From Conchocele bisecta (taxonomy: Eukaryota; Mollusca; Bivalvia; Lucinida; Thyasiridae), in NCBI GenBank assembly GCA_029237695.1, contig CM055265.1:122596834-122660833 (forward strand): a stretch of DNA of 64,000 bases. Direction: 5' to 3'. The position numbers and the translations under genes were made by a program. Shown here piece by piece: positions 1-12,627 of this stretch; position 1 is the stretch's first letter; every line of letters begins with the position of its first letter. The notes under the pieces are model-generated. The model worked only from the letters and a program-made list of their open reading frames with translations. It was not told the DNA's origin and did not search any database.

Positions 1-715
1 AATGGAAATCAATTTATCAACATATCGCAGAAGAAAATATTTTTTAAATAATATCATGAAAGCGTGGGCACATGTTAACTATTCCCAAAACAATGAAACA
101 GAAATAATTTTGAACAACTCAAATTTAAAACACCAAAATAAAACAATATTGTTTAAGGATTGGTATGATAATTTAAGGGCATAAAGTATATTGAACATAG
201 ATATATGATTATCGGGTAAATAAATTACTACGATTTACTGAGTTTTCAGCAATATTCAACATAAGAAATGTAGATTTTATAAAATATCAAAGTATATTAA
301 ACAGTATACGTCCATTATGGATAGAAAATATAAAAACAGAACATATTAACACACAGACACAATCGGAAGCTCTTATATATAGAGTAAAAAAAGAAAATAT
401 GTAAATAAATACAATATGCAATACAAACAGCTCGAAAAAAAATGTGGAAGAAATAAAATCTCAACAAAAATGGACAAGCGAGTTTTCAGATGATACTCTA
501 TGTTGGTAAAACATTTACACGTTAAGTTTCAATTGTACTATATAGATTCCACATTACACAACTTCCAATACAAATATCTGATGCGAATTCTGGGGATAAA
601 TAAATTACTTTATCGCTGCAATAGTGTGAGTAGTAGCATATGTGATTTGTGTCCTATATATGTATGTTGAAAGTATAAAACACTTATTCTGGGGATGTAA
701 TTTCATCGTTATTCT
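1..715 (+). pseudogene. 3' end of a Tx1/L1-like non-LTR retrotransposon ORF2 (relic)
   Basis: The first 60 codons (2-184) and the following sequence in shifting frames resemble the C-terminal region of L1/Tx1-type ORF2 proteins. Visible matches are KAWAHVNYS, then ILFKDWYDN, then further downstream a run like FQYKYLMRILGINKLLYR and a Cys-rich SICDLCPI near 600-665. Stops and frameshifts interrupt it, so it is dead. It appears to be the same family as the relic at 39385-42384, which has matching TFYKDLYSKG. The window edge cuts its 5' part. The junction with the next LINE relic is near 715-745. Confidence 0.6.
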
Positions 716-744
716 AGGAAAATATTTCATTTTTAAATGCAAAT

Positions 745-3278
745 ATGAAATTAATAATTATTGTTTCGGAGCCTTTTCTCGATTTAGATGTTGAAACGCG
801 CGTGTCTGATGTTCTAAACGTAGACTCCAACAATTCACAAAATCCCATCGAGATACTAGATAGTGCATTTTCACACGAAGAAGTCGATAGTGCTATCGGT
901 AAACTTAAACGAAACAAAAGTGCCGGAATTGATCTGCTAGCACCTGAAATATTTATTGAATCCAGAGATCATTTGACCCCATTACTGTGCAAAATATTCA
1001 ACCACTTGTATTCTAACTGCATCTATCCTGAGAGCTGGACTAGGGGAATTGTAATACCTGTTCCAAAGAAGGGAGATAGCGGGATCCAAAACAACTACAG
1101 GGGAATTACTTTGACAAGCATTTTTTCGAAAATATTTTCTCACATGCTAGACAATAGGCTGAGGAAATGGTCGGAAGAAAATTCCCTCTTGTCCAGCTCT
1201 CAATTTGGTTTCAGAAAGAATAGGAGTACAGTCGACTGTATTTTTATACTGCAATCCATAATAGAGCGAGTAATTAGGAAACGAAAGAGTTATACTGCGC
1301 ATTCGTAGATTTCCAAAAGGCATTCGATATGGTATACCGTAATGGTATTTGGTACAAGTTGAATGACCTAGGGGCATCATGTAAATTTGTACAGATGATG
1401 AACAAAATGTATCAATCAGTTAAAGCTTGTATCCGTTCTAACGGTAGAATGTCTGATTTCTTCGATAGTAGTGTAGGCGTGAAGCAAGGTGAGCCGTTAT
1501 CTCCAATATTGTTCCTATCTTCATTGATGATATGGCTGAGCATTTACGCAACAACACAGAGGCTGACTTGTTACCATCGAACAGATGCAAAATATTTCTC
1601 CTACTGTTTGCTGATGACACTGCTCTATTTGCTGAAACGGAGGAGGGTCTGCAAAGCTTGCTAAACGGTACTACACGACTATTGTAATAGATGGGGCATT
1701 ACCGTAAAACATAGGTAAAACAAAGGTGGTCGTGTTTCAGGGTAGTAACAGGCACTGTAACACCCAGTTTAAATACGCAAACACTTTTATTAGAGAATGT
1801 GAACAGCTTCACATATTTGGGCATTACATTATCATCAAATGGTAAATTTTTCCAAGCACAAAAACATCTGTCTGAGCAGGCTACAAAAGCAATTTTTTCA
1901 CTGAATAGTTTATTTGACAAGGTTCAACTCACAATTACAGATAAGTTACATTTATTTGATACGATGGTGCTGCCTATCCTGGAATACGGGTCGGAAATTT
2001 GGGGATTTCATAGTGCTCCAGATATAGAGAGAGTGCATCTAAAGTTTCTGAAACAGATCCTTAAAGTGCGAAATCAAACATGCACACTTGCTATATATGG
2101 AGAGCTAGGTCGCGTCCCACTAGTGATCAAGCGTAGAGAGCGCATTTTGAAATACTGGCGCAGAATTTTGTTGACAGATAACTCATTGCTTTCGCATGTA
2201 TTTGAAGCTGATGTGACCACTGCAATATCGCCATGGGTGTCTAATGTTAAATCACTTTTAGACAATCTAGGTTTCTCATATCTATGGAATACTCAGGAAG
2301 TATCTCAACCTCAATTAAATATGGTTATACAGAGACTATATGACCAATACTTACAGGGCTGGTTCAGTGATGTCGCAAATTCTCCCAAACTTTCAACATA
2401 TAGAACCATCAAAAGTGGGTTTTCTATGGAAAAGTATTTCAAAACAGTAGAAAATGACAACTTTCGGATTGCTCTAACACGATTCCGTTGCTCTGCACAT
2501 TCACTTGAAATTGAAGAAGGGCGGTTTTCGTCACATTGCTAGAGAAAATCGCTTGTGCCGGCTCTGTAACATGAATGTTATTGAAAATGAATATCACTTT
2601 CTTCTTGTCTGTCCATTCTATACTGTATTGCGAAGAACACACCTACCTCGTTATTATTGTAGCTGGGCGAGTACGACTAAATTCACCGCTCTAATGACAA
2701 CAGAAAATGAATCTCTATTGAAACGCCTTTCAAAATACTTGTACATAGCCACAGATACTAGAAATAATCATCTCAGTTCGATATAGGTTTGTAAGCGGTA
2801 TGAATATTACGAAGCAAATGCGGAATATTAATCTGCATCTGCCCCGAAATGTTCATACAATTATCTTAACTTTTTAATAAATCCCGTGAAGTTTGAATTT
2901 ACCAAAGAATCGTCTTGCTTAAGACGATTCTGTGGAACATCAAACTTTACCTTAGTTTCGTGTACATTATCAAATATGTTTACTCCTATTAACACTGTTT
3001 ACAATGAACTTGATTGCTTGCGACATGGAATGGCTGTGTGTGTGCTGGTTGTGGGTCTGTTGCATCAAGTGCGGTTCGTTATTGCTGTGATAGATTCATA
3101 CACCGTAGCATAATGCACAGCCTTTGCATGTTAATAGCAATATAATATTATGTCATCACTTGTACATTTTACACAGTGTTAACATTGTGTTTTCATTGCT
3201 CTTCTCGAACCGTCAAAACATCTAAATACGGCGAGAAGCACGTTGTGCTTAACTGCTAATAAATTGAAAAAAAAAAAA
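745..3278 (+). pseudogene. Non-LTR retrotransposon relic with reverse transcriptase (LINE A)
   Basis: A degenerate reverse transcriptase spread over at least four frame segments (745-1308, 1329-1520, about 1515-1680, 1799-2542, 2505-2786). RT landmarks appear in order: NKSAGIDLLAPEIF, VIPVPKKGD, NNYRGITLTSIFSKI, QFGFRKNRSTVDCIF, VDFQKAFDMV, GVKQGEPLSPILF and the catalytic FADDT at 1607-1621. Downstream come YLGITLSSNG, VLPILEYGSEIWGF and a Cys-His cluster (CRLCNMNV...EYHFLLVCP). The 3' UTR ends in AATAAATTG plus an A12 run near 3258-3278, as expected for target-primed insertion. The endonuclease domain is missing, so the copy is 5'-truncated as well as frameshifted. The exact clade is not assigned. 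Confidence 0.85.
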
Positions 3279-3519
3279 TGTTAAATGTGTACAGGGGTCC
3301 TACCAATTATCCGGACAATCAATTTATCGGACAAATCAAAATAGCATTCATTTGATCCGATTTTGCAACGCACACATCTAAGTCACTCAGGTGCTTGCTG
3401 TTTCCATGCCAGTGTGAATAATATATCGCCAAGGTAAACATTTTAGTAAAATTTGCTGAAAACATTCCCCCAACTATGTCCACAAGTTGTTTACAACGTC
3501 AAACGTCGCGCGGGGGCTT

Positions 3520-6466
3520 GTAAATGTCACTGCGCATGCGCATAATTTGAGGCTCCTATAGAGTTTTTCAATACTCTGTTGTGTGAAGTATGCAGACGAT
3601 ACGATGCATTCCTCCAATATCATTTTCAGACTGTTTAATACACAATGTACAATACAGAGCAAATAGGAAGGAATGCGAAAATGTATCCTGATAGTGATAG
3701 AAAAAGAACGAAGAGCTACTTATTCAAAAACAAATGATGTGTGTAATGAAAATAAACAAGTCCTCATAATGGGTGACTTTAATTATCCAAATATTGAGTG
3801 GAGTTCCTGGTCTACTAGTCAGTCGGAAGAGAGTGCAGAATATAAATTTGTCGAAACACTGAGGGAAAACTTCTTGTTCCAACACCAGCTAGACAACACC
3901 CGGTTTAGAGAAAACCAAGATCCTAGTTTACTTGACCTAATCATAACAGACAGTGAAGATAACATATCGGATCAAATTACCTATCCACCACTAGGGAACA
4001 GTGACCATGCAGTATTACAGTTTAACTATATCTGTGAACCTAGTATTGAATCGGCTGATTGTGCTAGGAGAAAATACGACAAGTGCAACTTTGAGGAGTT
4101 TGCGGAGGTTTTTCAACAACACTGAATGGTACTCTATAATGGATAATTTATCACTGGAGGAAAAGTGGCAGTGTTTTAAAGACAAGTACAACGAGTGTGT
4201 TGAAAAATGTGTGCCAATGACCAAATCCTGGGGCAAGAAGCCCAAAAAATCATGGATGACTACAGACTGTATGAAGCTTATAGCATGGAAACACCAAGCA
4301 TGGACCAAATATTTGTTTACTCGACAACCCAGTGACTTTAAAAGTTTCCAGAAAATTCGCAATACTGTGACACAAAAGATAAGGGAGACCAAACGTGAAC
4401 ATGAGAGAACATTGCCAAACTATCGAAAGAGGATCCCAAACATTTTTGGAAGTATGTGAGATCTAAAACTAGTGCTAAATCTAACATATGTGAGCTAGAT
4501 AAGGGGGACGGCACATTAACATCTAGTGATCTTGAGAAAGCAGAAGTACTAAATAACTTTGTTAGCAGTGTCTTCACAAACGAAACTTATCATGATATGC
4601 CAGAAGCTGATAAAAAGACTAACTGTGAATTATCAGATATTATTATTACAGTGGAAGATGTTCTTAAAGGTCTCGCTTCTATTAGATCTGGTAAGGCGAT
4701 GGGCCCTGACGAAATTCACCCAATTATATTGAAGACATTAGCACCTTCCATTTGTGTACCTCTACAGACTATTTTCCAGGAATCTGTTAGCACCGGAATT
4801 CTACCATCAGAATGGAAAGATGCCGTAGTAGTGCCAATATTTAAAAAAGGGAAAACTTCAGCGCCTGGTAACTATAGACCTGTGAGTCTCACCTGCATAC
4901 TTTGTAAGTGTTTGGAGAAATTAGTAAGAAAACACATAGTAGAAACACTTGGATAGGAACAAACTCATATCAGATAGTCAGTACGGTTTTAGGTCAGGAA
5001 GATCATGTGTACTCCAACTGTTAAAAGTCTACGACGACTGGCTTGAAAGGTATGAAAATGGTGAACCCTTTGATGTAATTTACCTGGATTTTTCAAAGGC
5101 TTTCGACACTGTAGCGCATAAAAGACTGTCGGTGAAACTTCAAGCATACGGTATTACTGGAAACGTTCTCGCTTGGATAGAAAACTTTCTAAAGGATAGA
5201 AGGCAGAAAATAGCAGTTAAAGGCCAAAGTTCGGAGTGGACAGATGTAAAGAGTGGCGTCCCGCAGGGCAGTGTTCTTGGACCGGTGTTGTTCATCATAT
5301 ATATTAATGACTTGCCTGAAGTGGTAAATAGTGTTTCAAAACTGTTCGCAGACGACACAAAAGTTTATGGGTCCTGTCAGAACAGAAGAAAGATAGGAAT
5401 ATTCTACAGTTTGATCTTGATAGTTTAATGGAGTGGTCAGACAAGTGGCAGTTGCGCTTTAATGTAGCAAAATGCAAAGTTATCCACTTCGGCAATAGCA
5501 ATCCAAATCATGAATACACAATGAGTAGTAATGACCAGTCAAGAACACTAGCTACAGACACAGAGGAAAAGGATTTGGGTATAATATTCCAGAATGACCT
5601 CAGTTTCTCAAAGCATATTTCAACTAAAATAAATAAAGCAAACAGCATCCTAGGCCTAATACGAAGATCATTCGAATTTATAGATAAAGATATGTTAACG
5701 ACTCTGTACAAAGCGTTAGTTAGGCCCCATTTAGAATATGGAAACACTGTGTGGTACCCTTTTCTACGCAAAGATATTAACTCTATAGAGGGCGTACAAC
5801 GACGAGCTACTAAATTGATGTTTGGAATGTAAAGAGCTTTGTTACACCGAAAGACTGAAAATATTAAAAATTCCAACATTGGCTTACCGAAGGACGGAGA
5901 GGCGGACATGATCCAGGTTTTCAAACTAATTCATGGACTAGAAGATACGACATTGGATAACTTCTTTGAACTAAACACCGACACAAGAACACGAGGACAC
6001 AACTACAAATTGAAGAAACTAAGAACTGTAAAGAGAAGGCACCAGTGTAGTTTCACATTCAGAGTGGTAAACGATTGGAACAATCTACCGTCGAGTGCTG
6101 TCAACGCTAAGGATTTGAATCAGTTCAAGGACCTGTTAGACAAACACTGGAATGACATTAAACTCATATTTTGACTTAAACAACCAGCTCAGAACAAACT
6201 ATATAATCAGTACCCAGTTCTAATCTAAGTAAAGACTGAATTCAGGGTGGCTTAACAAGGATTTTCCTTTCACGGAGCCGAAGATTCAAGGTTCAAGGTT
6301 CAAATAATAATTGTTTCAAGGCCAAATCGCCCCAAGCCATTTCGGACCCAAGCCATTACACACCATTTCGCACCCATATTAATTCGTGGGTAAAATCGAC
6401 AGGTGCGAAAACACCAGTGTACGAAACGATCATTACTGCAGATTTTCCACCAAATTATGAAGAGCT
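3520..6466 (+). mobile_element. Insertion in P1 carrying a CR1/L2-like LINE
   Basis: About 2.95 kb that breaks MITE P1. It contains the CR1-like coding relic (3673-6174), a 3' tail ending in repeats of AAGGTTC near 6283-6302, and about 160 bp of unrecognised sequence (6303-6466). Short 3' direct repeats are typical of CR1/L2-group LINEs, which lack poly(A). I could not identify a clean target duplication, so the outer edges come only from comparison with P2. Confidence 0.6.
3673..6174 (+). pseudogene. CR1/L2-like non-LTR retrotransposon pol relic (LINE B)
   Basis: The fragment starts in the C-terminal half of an apurinic-type endonuclease (VLIMGDFNYPNIEW, then LLDLIITDSEDN and GNSDHAVLQF). 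It continues into reverse transcriptase: SGKAMGPDEIHP, VVPIFKKGK, GNYRPVSLT, SQYGFRSGRSC, IYLDFSKAFDTV, SGVPQGSVLGPVLF and the catalytic FADDT at 5345-5359. The C-terminal part keeps YKALVRPHLEYGNTVW, RRATKL, TRGHNYKLKK and FRVVNDWNNLPSSAV, ending at a stop at 6174. The frame changes at about 4100, 4457, 4950 and 5400, with a stop at 5830-5832. It is therefore non-functional, but better preserved than LINE A and probably younger. The N-terminal endonuclease half is missing. Confidence 0.88.
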
Positions 6467-7185
6467 CAATCGAGTGCGCCCATTACGTCATTGCAGAGTT
6501 GTTCTATAAATACAATAAATTCTATAAATACGATGTTTTCCAAGAAGCGAATGTTGATTGTTTTTTCTGCAAAACAACACAACGCTGTTTATACTGGTTT
6601 TCAGGCGATAAAATTATGATTTTAAGGTGAGAATACACGTTATAAGACGGTTATACATTTGTCCGGATAATTGATTGTCGATGTTAATTTTGGGGCAATC
6701 TTACGACTGATGATCTGACCCAATTTTAAGTGAGAAAGATGGCACAGTTTGCTCAATAGTTTGCATGCGATCAGAAAGCAAGAACCGACGATTGTTCTGT
6801 GAAAATTTTATGCCCGTAGCTGCTATTTTAAGAAAAATATCATAAAAAAACAGCCATTTTTGTCCGATAATCTAGAGGATCCCTTTAAAAGTTCTATGTG
6901 ATAGAACGGCTGCAAATCTATTTTTGCAATCTGTTATTCTCTTTATCAGCAACAACAACAAACACAAAGTTGCTGAGATTTTGTCACACAGAACTAGAGG
7001 ATCCCTGTAATGTCCATGTATCATGTCCCTAATTTTTCTTCGAGTTTGGATTTATTTCAATATTTGTACAGTACCCACAATTCTATATAAAAAAATGTCA
7101 GCGCGCATGTAAAGGATTTTTTTTTGTAAATCATCGGCCTATTGTCCAATTTCACCAGTGCTATTTGAAATATATTTTTACCGTT

Positions 7186-7302
7186 GGTGTCTAGTTCTAT
7201 ATGAAATAATGCATTTCGGGGAAAATAAATGATAATTTACTCCCTCACAGTATACTTTGCTCGAAAAGTATACTTTGCCACGTTTGTGAAATAGGCTACA
7301 GT
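7186..7302. mobile_element. MITE W fragment (right half)
   Basis: Matches the right half of the complete W copy at 37738-38040: TATATGAAATAATGCATTTC, CTCCCTCA, then two AAGTATACTTTG motifs and GAAATAGGCTA at the end. The left half is absent. Confidence 0.6.
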
Positions 7303-7420
7303 ACAGGTCCATCCCACAGGCAATGTTGAATATCCCCCACCCACTTGCATTCATGTAGTATAACAGAAGGCCAGACACTAAAGCCTGAATCGAGATTTCA
7401 TTTCAGTGTCCCACTCACTT

Positions 7421-7521
7421 CCGGTTGAGCTAAAATTTGCAACGGACGATTTGATTGGTTGAAATTTTTTATCAACCAATCAAATCGTTTGTTACAAACG
7501 CTTTGCTATAAACCGGAAGTA
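7421..7521. repeat. Foldback repeat with ACTTCCGGTT/AACCGGAAGT-type ends
   Basis: An imperfect inverted repeat of about 100 bp: CTTCCGGTT...GATTTGATTGGTTG on the left and CAACCAATCAAATCG...AACCGGAAGT on the right. The loop is very short. It looks like a small MITE or MITE remnant; no coding sequence. Confidence 0.6.
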
Positions 7522-8083
7522 GCCTGGACAGGCAAAATAAATCTGCAGTAAAACAAATTAAAAGCATTATTTTGTATGTTTTAACACATCTGGGTTGTAA
7601 TTGAAGGTGCCATTCCGTTTATTATAAGTTTACTCCAAATAGATATGCCAGAAATTGCACCAATATTGATTAATATTAGACAGAATACAGATTAGTATTT
7701 CATCACACTTGTTAGTGTCTCCCCTTGACTCTATCTATACAGATTGAATACAATGGAATTATTTTAGTAGCCCTGTGGTCCATCCCTGGGTTGACTAACA
7801 AATCCCGGCGGGGAAGATATGAGCAGTCCAGGATATTTGTATACTACCGCCTACGCTAATCTTGCAAATATTTGTCGATTTATTTATGTAAAAATATCAT
7901 AAAAGGAACAAAGGCGCTACATTATGCACAGGCATATTCGCAGTGAACTGCGTCTTTGTGTTTATAGTTTATACCTATTACCGGCTGGTACCAGTAGGCG
8001 TCATTTTTTTTTTTTTTTATTAGGATATATTGTGGTGTAGCTCTGTCCGTCCGTCATTCCGATTTGCGTTAATGTCTAACCCT
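7522..8083. other. Unassigned spacer
   Basis: No open reading frame of interest, repeat match within the window, or RNA gene seen. A T-run of about 14 lies near 8007-8020. Confidence 0.4.
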
Positions 8084-8500
8084 ACTGTCTGTTCCACACT
8101 TTGTTGCCGACGAACATTTGGCTATTAATACAGACGCAGATACAGAAATAATTGCAGGGAGGGGTCTGTAATTACAAGTCGGCCTCCGCGAGAGCGAAAT
8201 CGTAAAGTTGGGGTGGTCAAGTGTCCTCCCCCTGTATCCGCGCCTGTAATAACTGCACATATTCCGCTTTATAGGCAACAGGTTGTTTCAATGTAATGAA
8301 ATGTAATTAGAGTTATGTACTGAGAACAAGGCTATTAAAGGCATTAAATCTCAGAAATATCTAGACTAAAGGGAAGTAGTTTTTCTTCAATACCGGTAAT
8401 AAAAAAGTCACCCTCCCGAAAAAAAAAAAAATGGACGAAATTCCATTAAATATTGATTATATTGCAAAAAACGATTTTCCTATAGGAATTTAAAGGTAGC
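8084..8500. mobile_element. MITE U fragment (U0), interrupted by a T-family element
   Basis: The left end, CTGTCTGTTCCACACTTTG...CGACGAACATTTGGCTATTAA (8084-8128), and the later AATAAAAAAGTCACCCTCCC (about 8397-8416) match the complete U copies at 54724-55145 and 58367-59660. Between them, 8129-8250 is a different repeat (T1). The right half is missing. Confidence 0.5.
8129..8250. mobile_element. MITE T1 (CAGACGCAGATACAG ... CTGTATCCGCGCCTG)
   Basis: The ends are inverted repeats (CAGACGCAGATACAG and CTGTATCCGCGCCTG). The interior (AAATAATTGCAGGGAGGGG, GGCCTCCGCGAG, GCGAAATCGTAAAGT) matches the copy at 55296-55606. Flanking TAATA occurs on both sides and may be a target duplication. Confidence 0.55.
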
Positions 8501-9781
8501 CTTGATCAATTAGTTTCGGAACACCTAACGACATGTGCTTCCTTCATTCATGCAGTGGAACAGCAAATTTCAAACAAAATAAATCAACAAAGAAGGAAAA
8601 CTATTCAAATAAGATAATAAGATAATTACAAATTTCCGATTATTTACATTTTTTTCCAGACGTTCAAGTTATGGATGTAACTAACTCGTTATGTTACCCA
8701 GTCTAATGGGTTTCTGAACCAGTATTATTCCCGGGTAAAATCATGCATACTCGTAGTCGTACTGCAGATGTTATTCAACATATCACAGGGCTCCAGATAA
8801 GGAATTAGTAATTGAGTATTTTCACTCCCTCATATCTGAAGCAATTGGGTATATTTCAATATTTTAATTGGGTAAAATACAATCACACTACTGTTTACAC
8901 ATCAACAGGCAGCAATTATTGAATAGTTTGCTTTGAAATGAAAACATGTCTTGGAATTTGAGACAATTCTAATGAAATACCAAGATGTGTTTTCATGGAA
9001 AATAAAAACATTTGTGGTCTGTTTATTGTTTTCTGTAGCATGATAAAGGTACCACAAATTTGTTATTGCTTTTTGATACTCGCTACTTCTGATTTCATTT
9101 GGGTATTTGGCAATTTTAATTGGGTATTTACGCAAATACACAGCTTATCGGGAGCACTGTATAAAATCCCCTTAAACATGTTAATGGGTGTATTTAAATA
9201 TAACAGTTACATTACATTCATGTCTGCCCTGGTTATGCTGGTATGTGAATACGGCCGATACACGTTTCTCTTTTTAGTTAATGCTGACTACAAGTTATTG
9301 TCACCTTGTTTCTTACATAAATAGTTGTATATTGCATATTTTATTCAGAAAAATTTACTTTAAAACACCATTATGCCATGAACTTTGTATGCTTAAATTT
9401 TACACATCCCACTTGATTTGTTTTTAAAAACAAAACTAGGCCGTGTCGTGTATATACTGCAGCAGCCTCAATTTACAGCTGTGAAAGCTGTCAACAGTTT
9501 TAATGCGATTAAATGTACTTTTAGTTGACTTATACATGTAAGTGTGATGACAAAAGGTAATAAGTTTTTTGGACATATTTAACCCCATGTACAAAAACAA
9601 AGGATAAATCACATTTTGGATGGTGATTTTCCAAAAATTTTCCGTGGTGAATGAACTTCTGTGTTTTCCAGAGTTACCCCATCGAAAACGGCGGTAAAAT
9701 TCGTAAAATAAAGCGCGCTACACGTTATATCCTGTGGTGTTCCGAAACACATTGTGTTCCATTTCACATTGATTGACGATA
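8501..9781. other. Unassigned spacer
   Basis: No gene found. Degenerate ATTGGGTAT-type repeats occur at about 8840-8875 and 9100-9130, and similar text is seen near 32350-32400. Short open frames here have no recognisable domain. Confidence 0.4.
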
Positions 9782-10291
9782 CAGGGGTCATACCAATTAT
9801 CCGGACAATCAGTTTATCGGACAAATGAAAATACCTGTTAATTAAACGCATTCATTTGATCCGATTTTGCAAAGAACACATTTAAGTCACTCAGGTGCTT
9901 GTTGTTTCCAATGTTGATAATAGGGATACTCCATGTACAGTGTAAGTGTAATTGTTTTACAACTTGACATGACCATATACAGACCACCTGGGTTCTTATT
10001 ATACAGTATGACACAAAAGGTGTGAGAGAAGGCTGACAATTAACAGCCTGTTGTCATTGTCTGATGGTTTATTAAAGTATATTAAAGTCTCATCAATGTA
10101 CATGCAAATAAGTAGACATTAGTAGGCTTTTGGCTAATTTTAACGATTTTAGATACTGTATCTCATATGTACCATCGTGGCCCATAGTCTTCACATTAAA
10201 TAAATGTCATAATAATAATGCAAATAAGTAATACAAATGCAAAGCATAAAACAACAGTACATGGTCAGTCATATAAGACTTGTAAAGATCA

Positions 10292-11377
10292 TTATACCCC
10301 CCGCAACGAGTTGTGGGGGGGTATACTGGAGTCAGGTTGTGCGTCCGTGCGTCCGTAAACTTAACATCAGAGAAATATTGTTATAACTTCTATTTCCTTC
10401 ATCTAAAATGCTTGATATTTCACACATGCATTCCTGTAAGGCTCTACTACCATGCTGTGCCAAACCACACCGCCACGAGATCCAAGTCAAGGCAAATACA
10501 TTTCGCAAAGATCCCAGAAATGTCTTCAACCGGTTCATACTAAAATGTTAATTTCACACATGCGTTCCGTAGGCTACTAAAACCATCTGAAGCATCACGA
10601 CCGAAACCAACCCCGTAGTTAAGTCAAGGTCAAATACTTAGTCTCTTTATTTCAAAACTTAACATCTAAAAGAAATATTGCTTAATACTTTCTACCCACT
10701 AAAATGCATACTGACATGCTCCTGTAAGGCTATACACCATGCTGTGCCAAATCCACGACCATCCAACCCCCGCTGATACCAAGATCAAGGTCAAATACTT
10801 AGTCTCTTTACAAAACTTAACATCAGAGAAATATTGTTCTAACTTCTATTTCCTTCATCTAAAATGCTTAATATTTCACACATGCATTCCTGTAAGGCTC
10901 TACTACCATGCTGTGCCAAATCCACGACCGTCCAACGCCCGCTGATCCCAAGGTCAAGGTCAAATACTTAGTCTCTTTACAAAACTTAACATCAGAGAAA
11001 TATTGTTCTAACTTCTATTTCCTTCATCTAAAATTCTTAATATTTCACACATGCATTCCTGTAAGGCTCTAATACCATGCTGTGCCAAATCCATGACCGT
11101 CCAACCCCCGCTGATCCCAATGTCAAGGTCAAATACTTAGTCTCTTTACAAAACTTAACATCAGAGAAATAAGTTATAACTTCTATTTCCTTCATTGAAA
11201 ATTCTTATTATTTCACTTGTGCATTCCTCTAAGGTTGTACTATCATGCTGTGACAAATCTACGACTGTCCAACCCCCGCTGATCCCAAGGTCAAGGTTTT
11301 TATCGATGACCGCCAATTTCAAACACAATTAATCCTTAAATCCTTATTTGTGTTTGAAATTGGCGGTCCTTGGTGGT

Positions 11378-11416
<39 letters not shown>

Positions 11417-11620
11417 GGCTAATAAACGCCCCCCCCCCCCCTTTTTGTAAAATACACTCATTGCTCCAATGGACCTCTACCACCCTGTGACAAATTCACG
11501 TTCATGCCGCTCGCGCTAATCCCAGAGTCAAGGTCACAAGCCCACACACTTGAACATTTTTACATATTTTAGGGGTACCTGGGCCCACGCGGGGGGTATT
11601 CCGTAAGCCTCGCTTACTGA
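10292..11620 (+). mobile_element. Helitron-like element HL-a with ~169 bp tandem units
   Basis: It starts with the stem-loop TTATACCCCCCGCAACGAG / GTTGTGGGGGGGTATA. Tandem units follow, marked by CTTAACATCAGAGAAATA near 10360, 10658, 10816, 10985 and 11154 (spacing 158-169 bp, one double step). Most units end in TCAAGGTCA or a close variant. A foldback (ACCGCCAATTTCAAACACA and its complement, 11306-11369) and a T35 run (about 11380-11413) interrupt the end. The 3' terminus is not resolved. Confidence 0.55.
11380..11442. repeat. Poly(T) tract followed by a poly(C) tract
   Basis: About 34 T residues, then ACTGGCTAATAAACG, then about 12 C residues. Low complexity; assembly length may be unreliable here. 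Confidence 0.9.
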
Positions 11621-12627
11621 CCAATCGAGTTTATTCTCATTTCTTGATACCGAATATTAGTGTGGGAGAAGGTTGACAATTAACAGCCTGTTGTCTAAAC
11701 ATAGTCTGATCATGATGACATTATCCTTGTGAATTGTATCTAGCAGACACTCAGATGCTTCCTAAAAAATGAAGAAGTAATTTACAAAAAAATAATACAA
11801 CCAAAATATAAATGTCATGGTTGCCAAATATTCCACCTGATGAGTACCCCTAGTTGGGAATGAAACAGATCTATACACTGTAATTAACCCCTATATCTAA
11901 TTATTAAGTTGTTGATTGTTTAATTAACTATTACTGAGCTTAAAACTTAATTTAAATAACTTTAATTATCAAATAATAACATAAAAATTCATATTTCCCG
12001 GTATTTCCCACTTTGGGGAGTATTTCCCGGGACGGGTATTTCTGCTGGGAATTCCCGCCCCCGGTATTTCCCGGCCAACCCTGGTTTCCATGCCAGTTTG
12101 AAGAATATATCGCCAAGGTAAACATTTTAGTAAAATTTGCTGAAAACATTCTTCAACTTTGTCCACTGGTTGTTTACAACGTCAAAAGTCGCGCGGGGCT
12201 TCCAATCGAGTGCGCCCATTACGTCATTTCAGAGTTATTCTATAAATACAATAAATTTTATAATTACGATGTTTTCCAAGAAGCGAATGGTGATTGTTTT
12301 TTCTGCAAAACTACACAATGATGTTTACACTGGTTTCCAGGCGATAAAATTATGATTTTAAGGTGAGAATACAATTTATAAGACGGTTATACATTTGTCC
12401 GGGTAACTGATTGTCGATGTTAATTTTGGGGCAATCTTACGACTTCTGATCTGACCCAATTTTAAGTGAGAAAGATGGCACAGTTTGCTAAATAGTTTGC
12501 ATGCATTGAGAAAGTTAGAGCCGATGATTCAGATTGTTCTGTGAAAATTGTATGCCCGTAGCTGCTATTTTAAGAAAAATATCATAAAAAAATTGCCATT
12601 TTTGTCAGATAATCTAGAGGATCCCTG

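Larger units (their letters stand above)
3292..6893 (+). mobile_element. Pogo/Tigger-like MITE P1, split by a LINE insertion
   Basis: The left part (3292-3519) begins TA-CAGGGGTCCTACCAATTATC. The right part (about 6467-6893) ends TCTAGAGGATCCCT. Both align with copies P2 (9782-12627) and P3 (28505-28981, minus strand). Termini CAGGG...CCCTG with TA at the edges fit Tc1/mariner superfamily, pogo-like MITEs. Copy P2 reads straight across the point where P1 is broken (GCGCGGGGCTT to CAATCGAGTGCGCC), so 3520-6466 is a later insertion. No transposase is present. Confidence 0.75.
9911..12083 (+). mobile_element. Insertion inside P2, hAT-like right end
   Basis: This block is flanked by GTTTCCA duplicates. 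Its right end, read on the minus strand, starts CAGGGTTGGCCGGGAAATAC, which resembles hAT-type termini (7-8 bp duplications are usual for hAT). The matching left terminus is not visible, so the element is rearranged or the class is wrong. The block contains HL-a and two copies of a 38 bp sequence (GAGAAGG...CAATTAACAGCCTGTTGTC) at about 10020-10057 and 11662-11699. Confidence 0.45.
9782..12627 (+). mobile_element. Pogo/Tigger-like MITE P2, split by a 2.2 kb insertion
   Basis: The left part, 9782-9910, starts CAGGGGTCATACCAATTATC. The right part, 12084-12627, ends TCTAGAGGATCCCTG-TA. The 7-mer GTTTCCA is present on both sides of the break (9904-9910 and 12084-12090), while the other P copies have it once. 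P2 is therefore one element opened by an insertion with a 7-8 bp target duplication. Confidence 0.75.

Noticed and set aside
1..6174. Active LINE retrotransposition genes
   Set aside because: All reverse transcriptase regions carry several frameshifts and stops and lack complete endonuclease domains.
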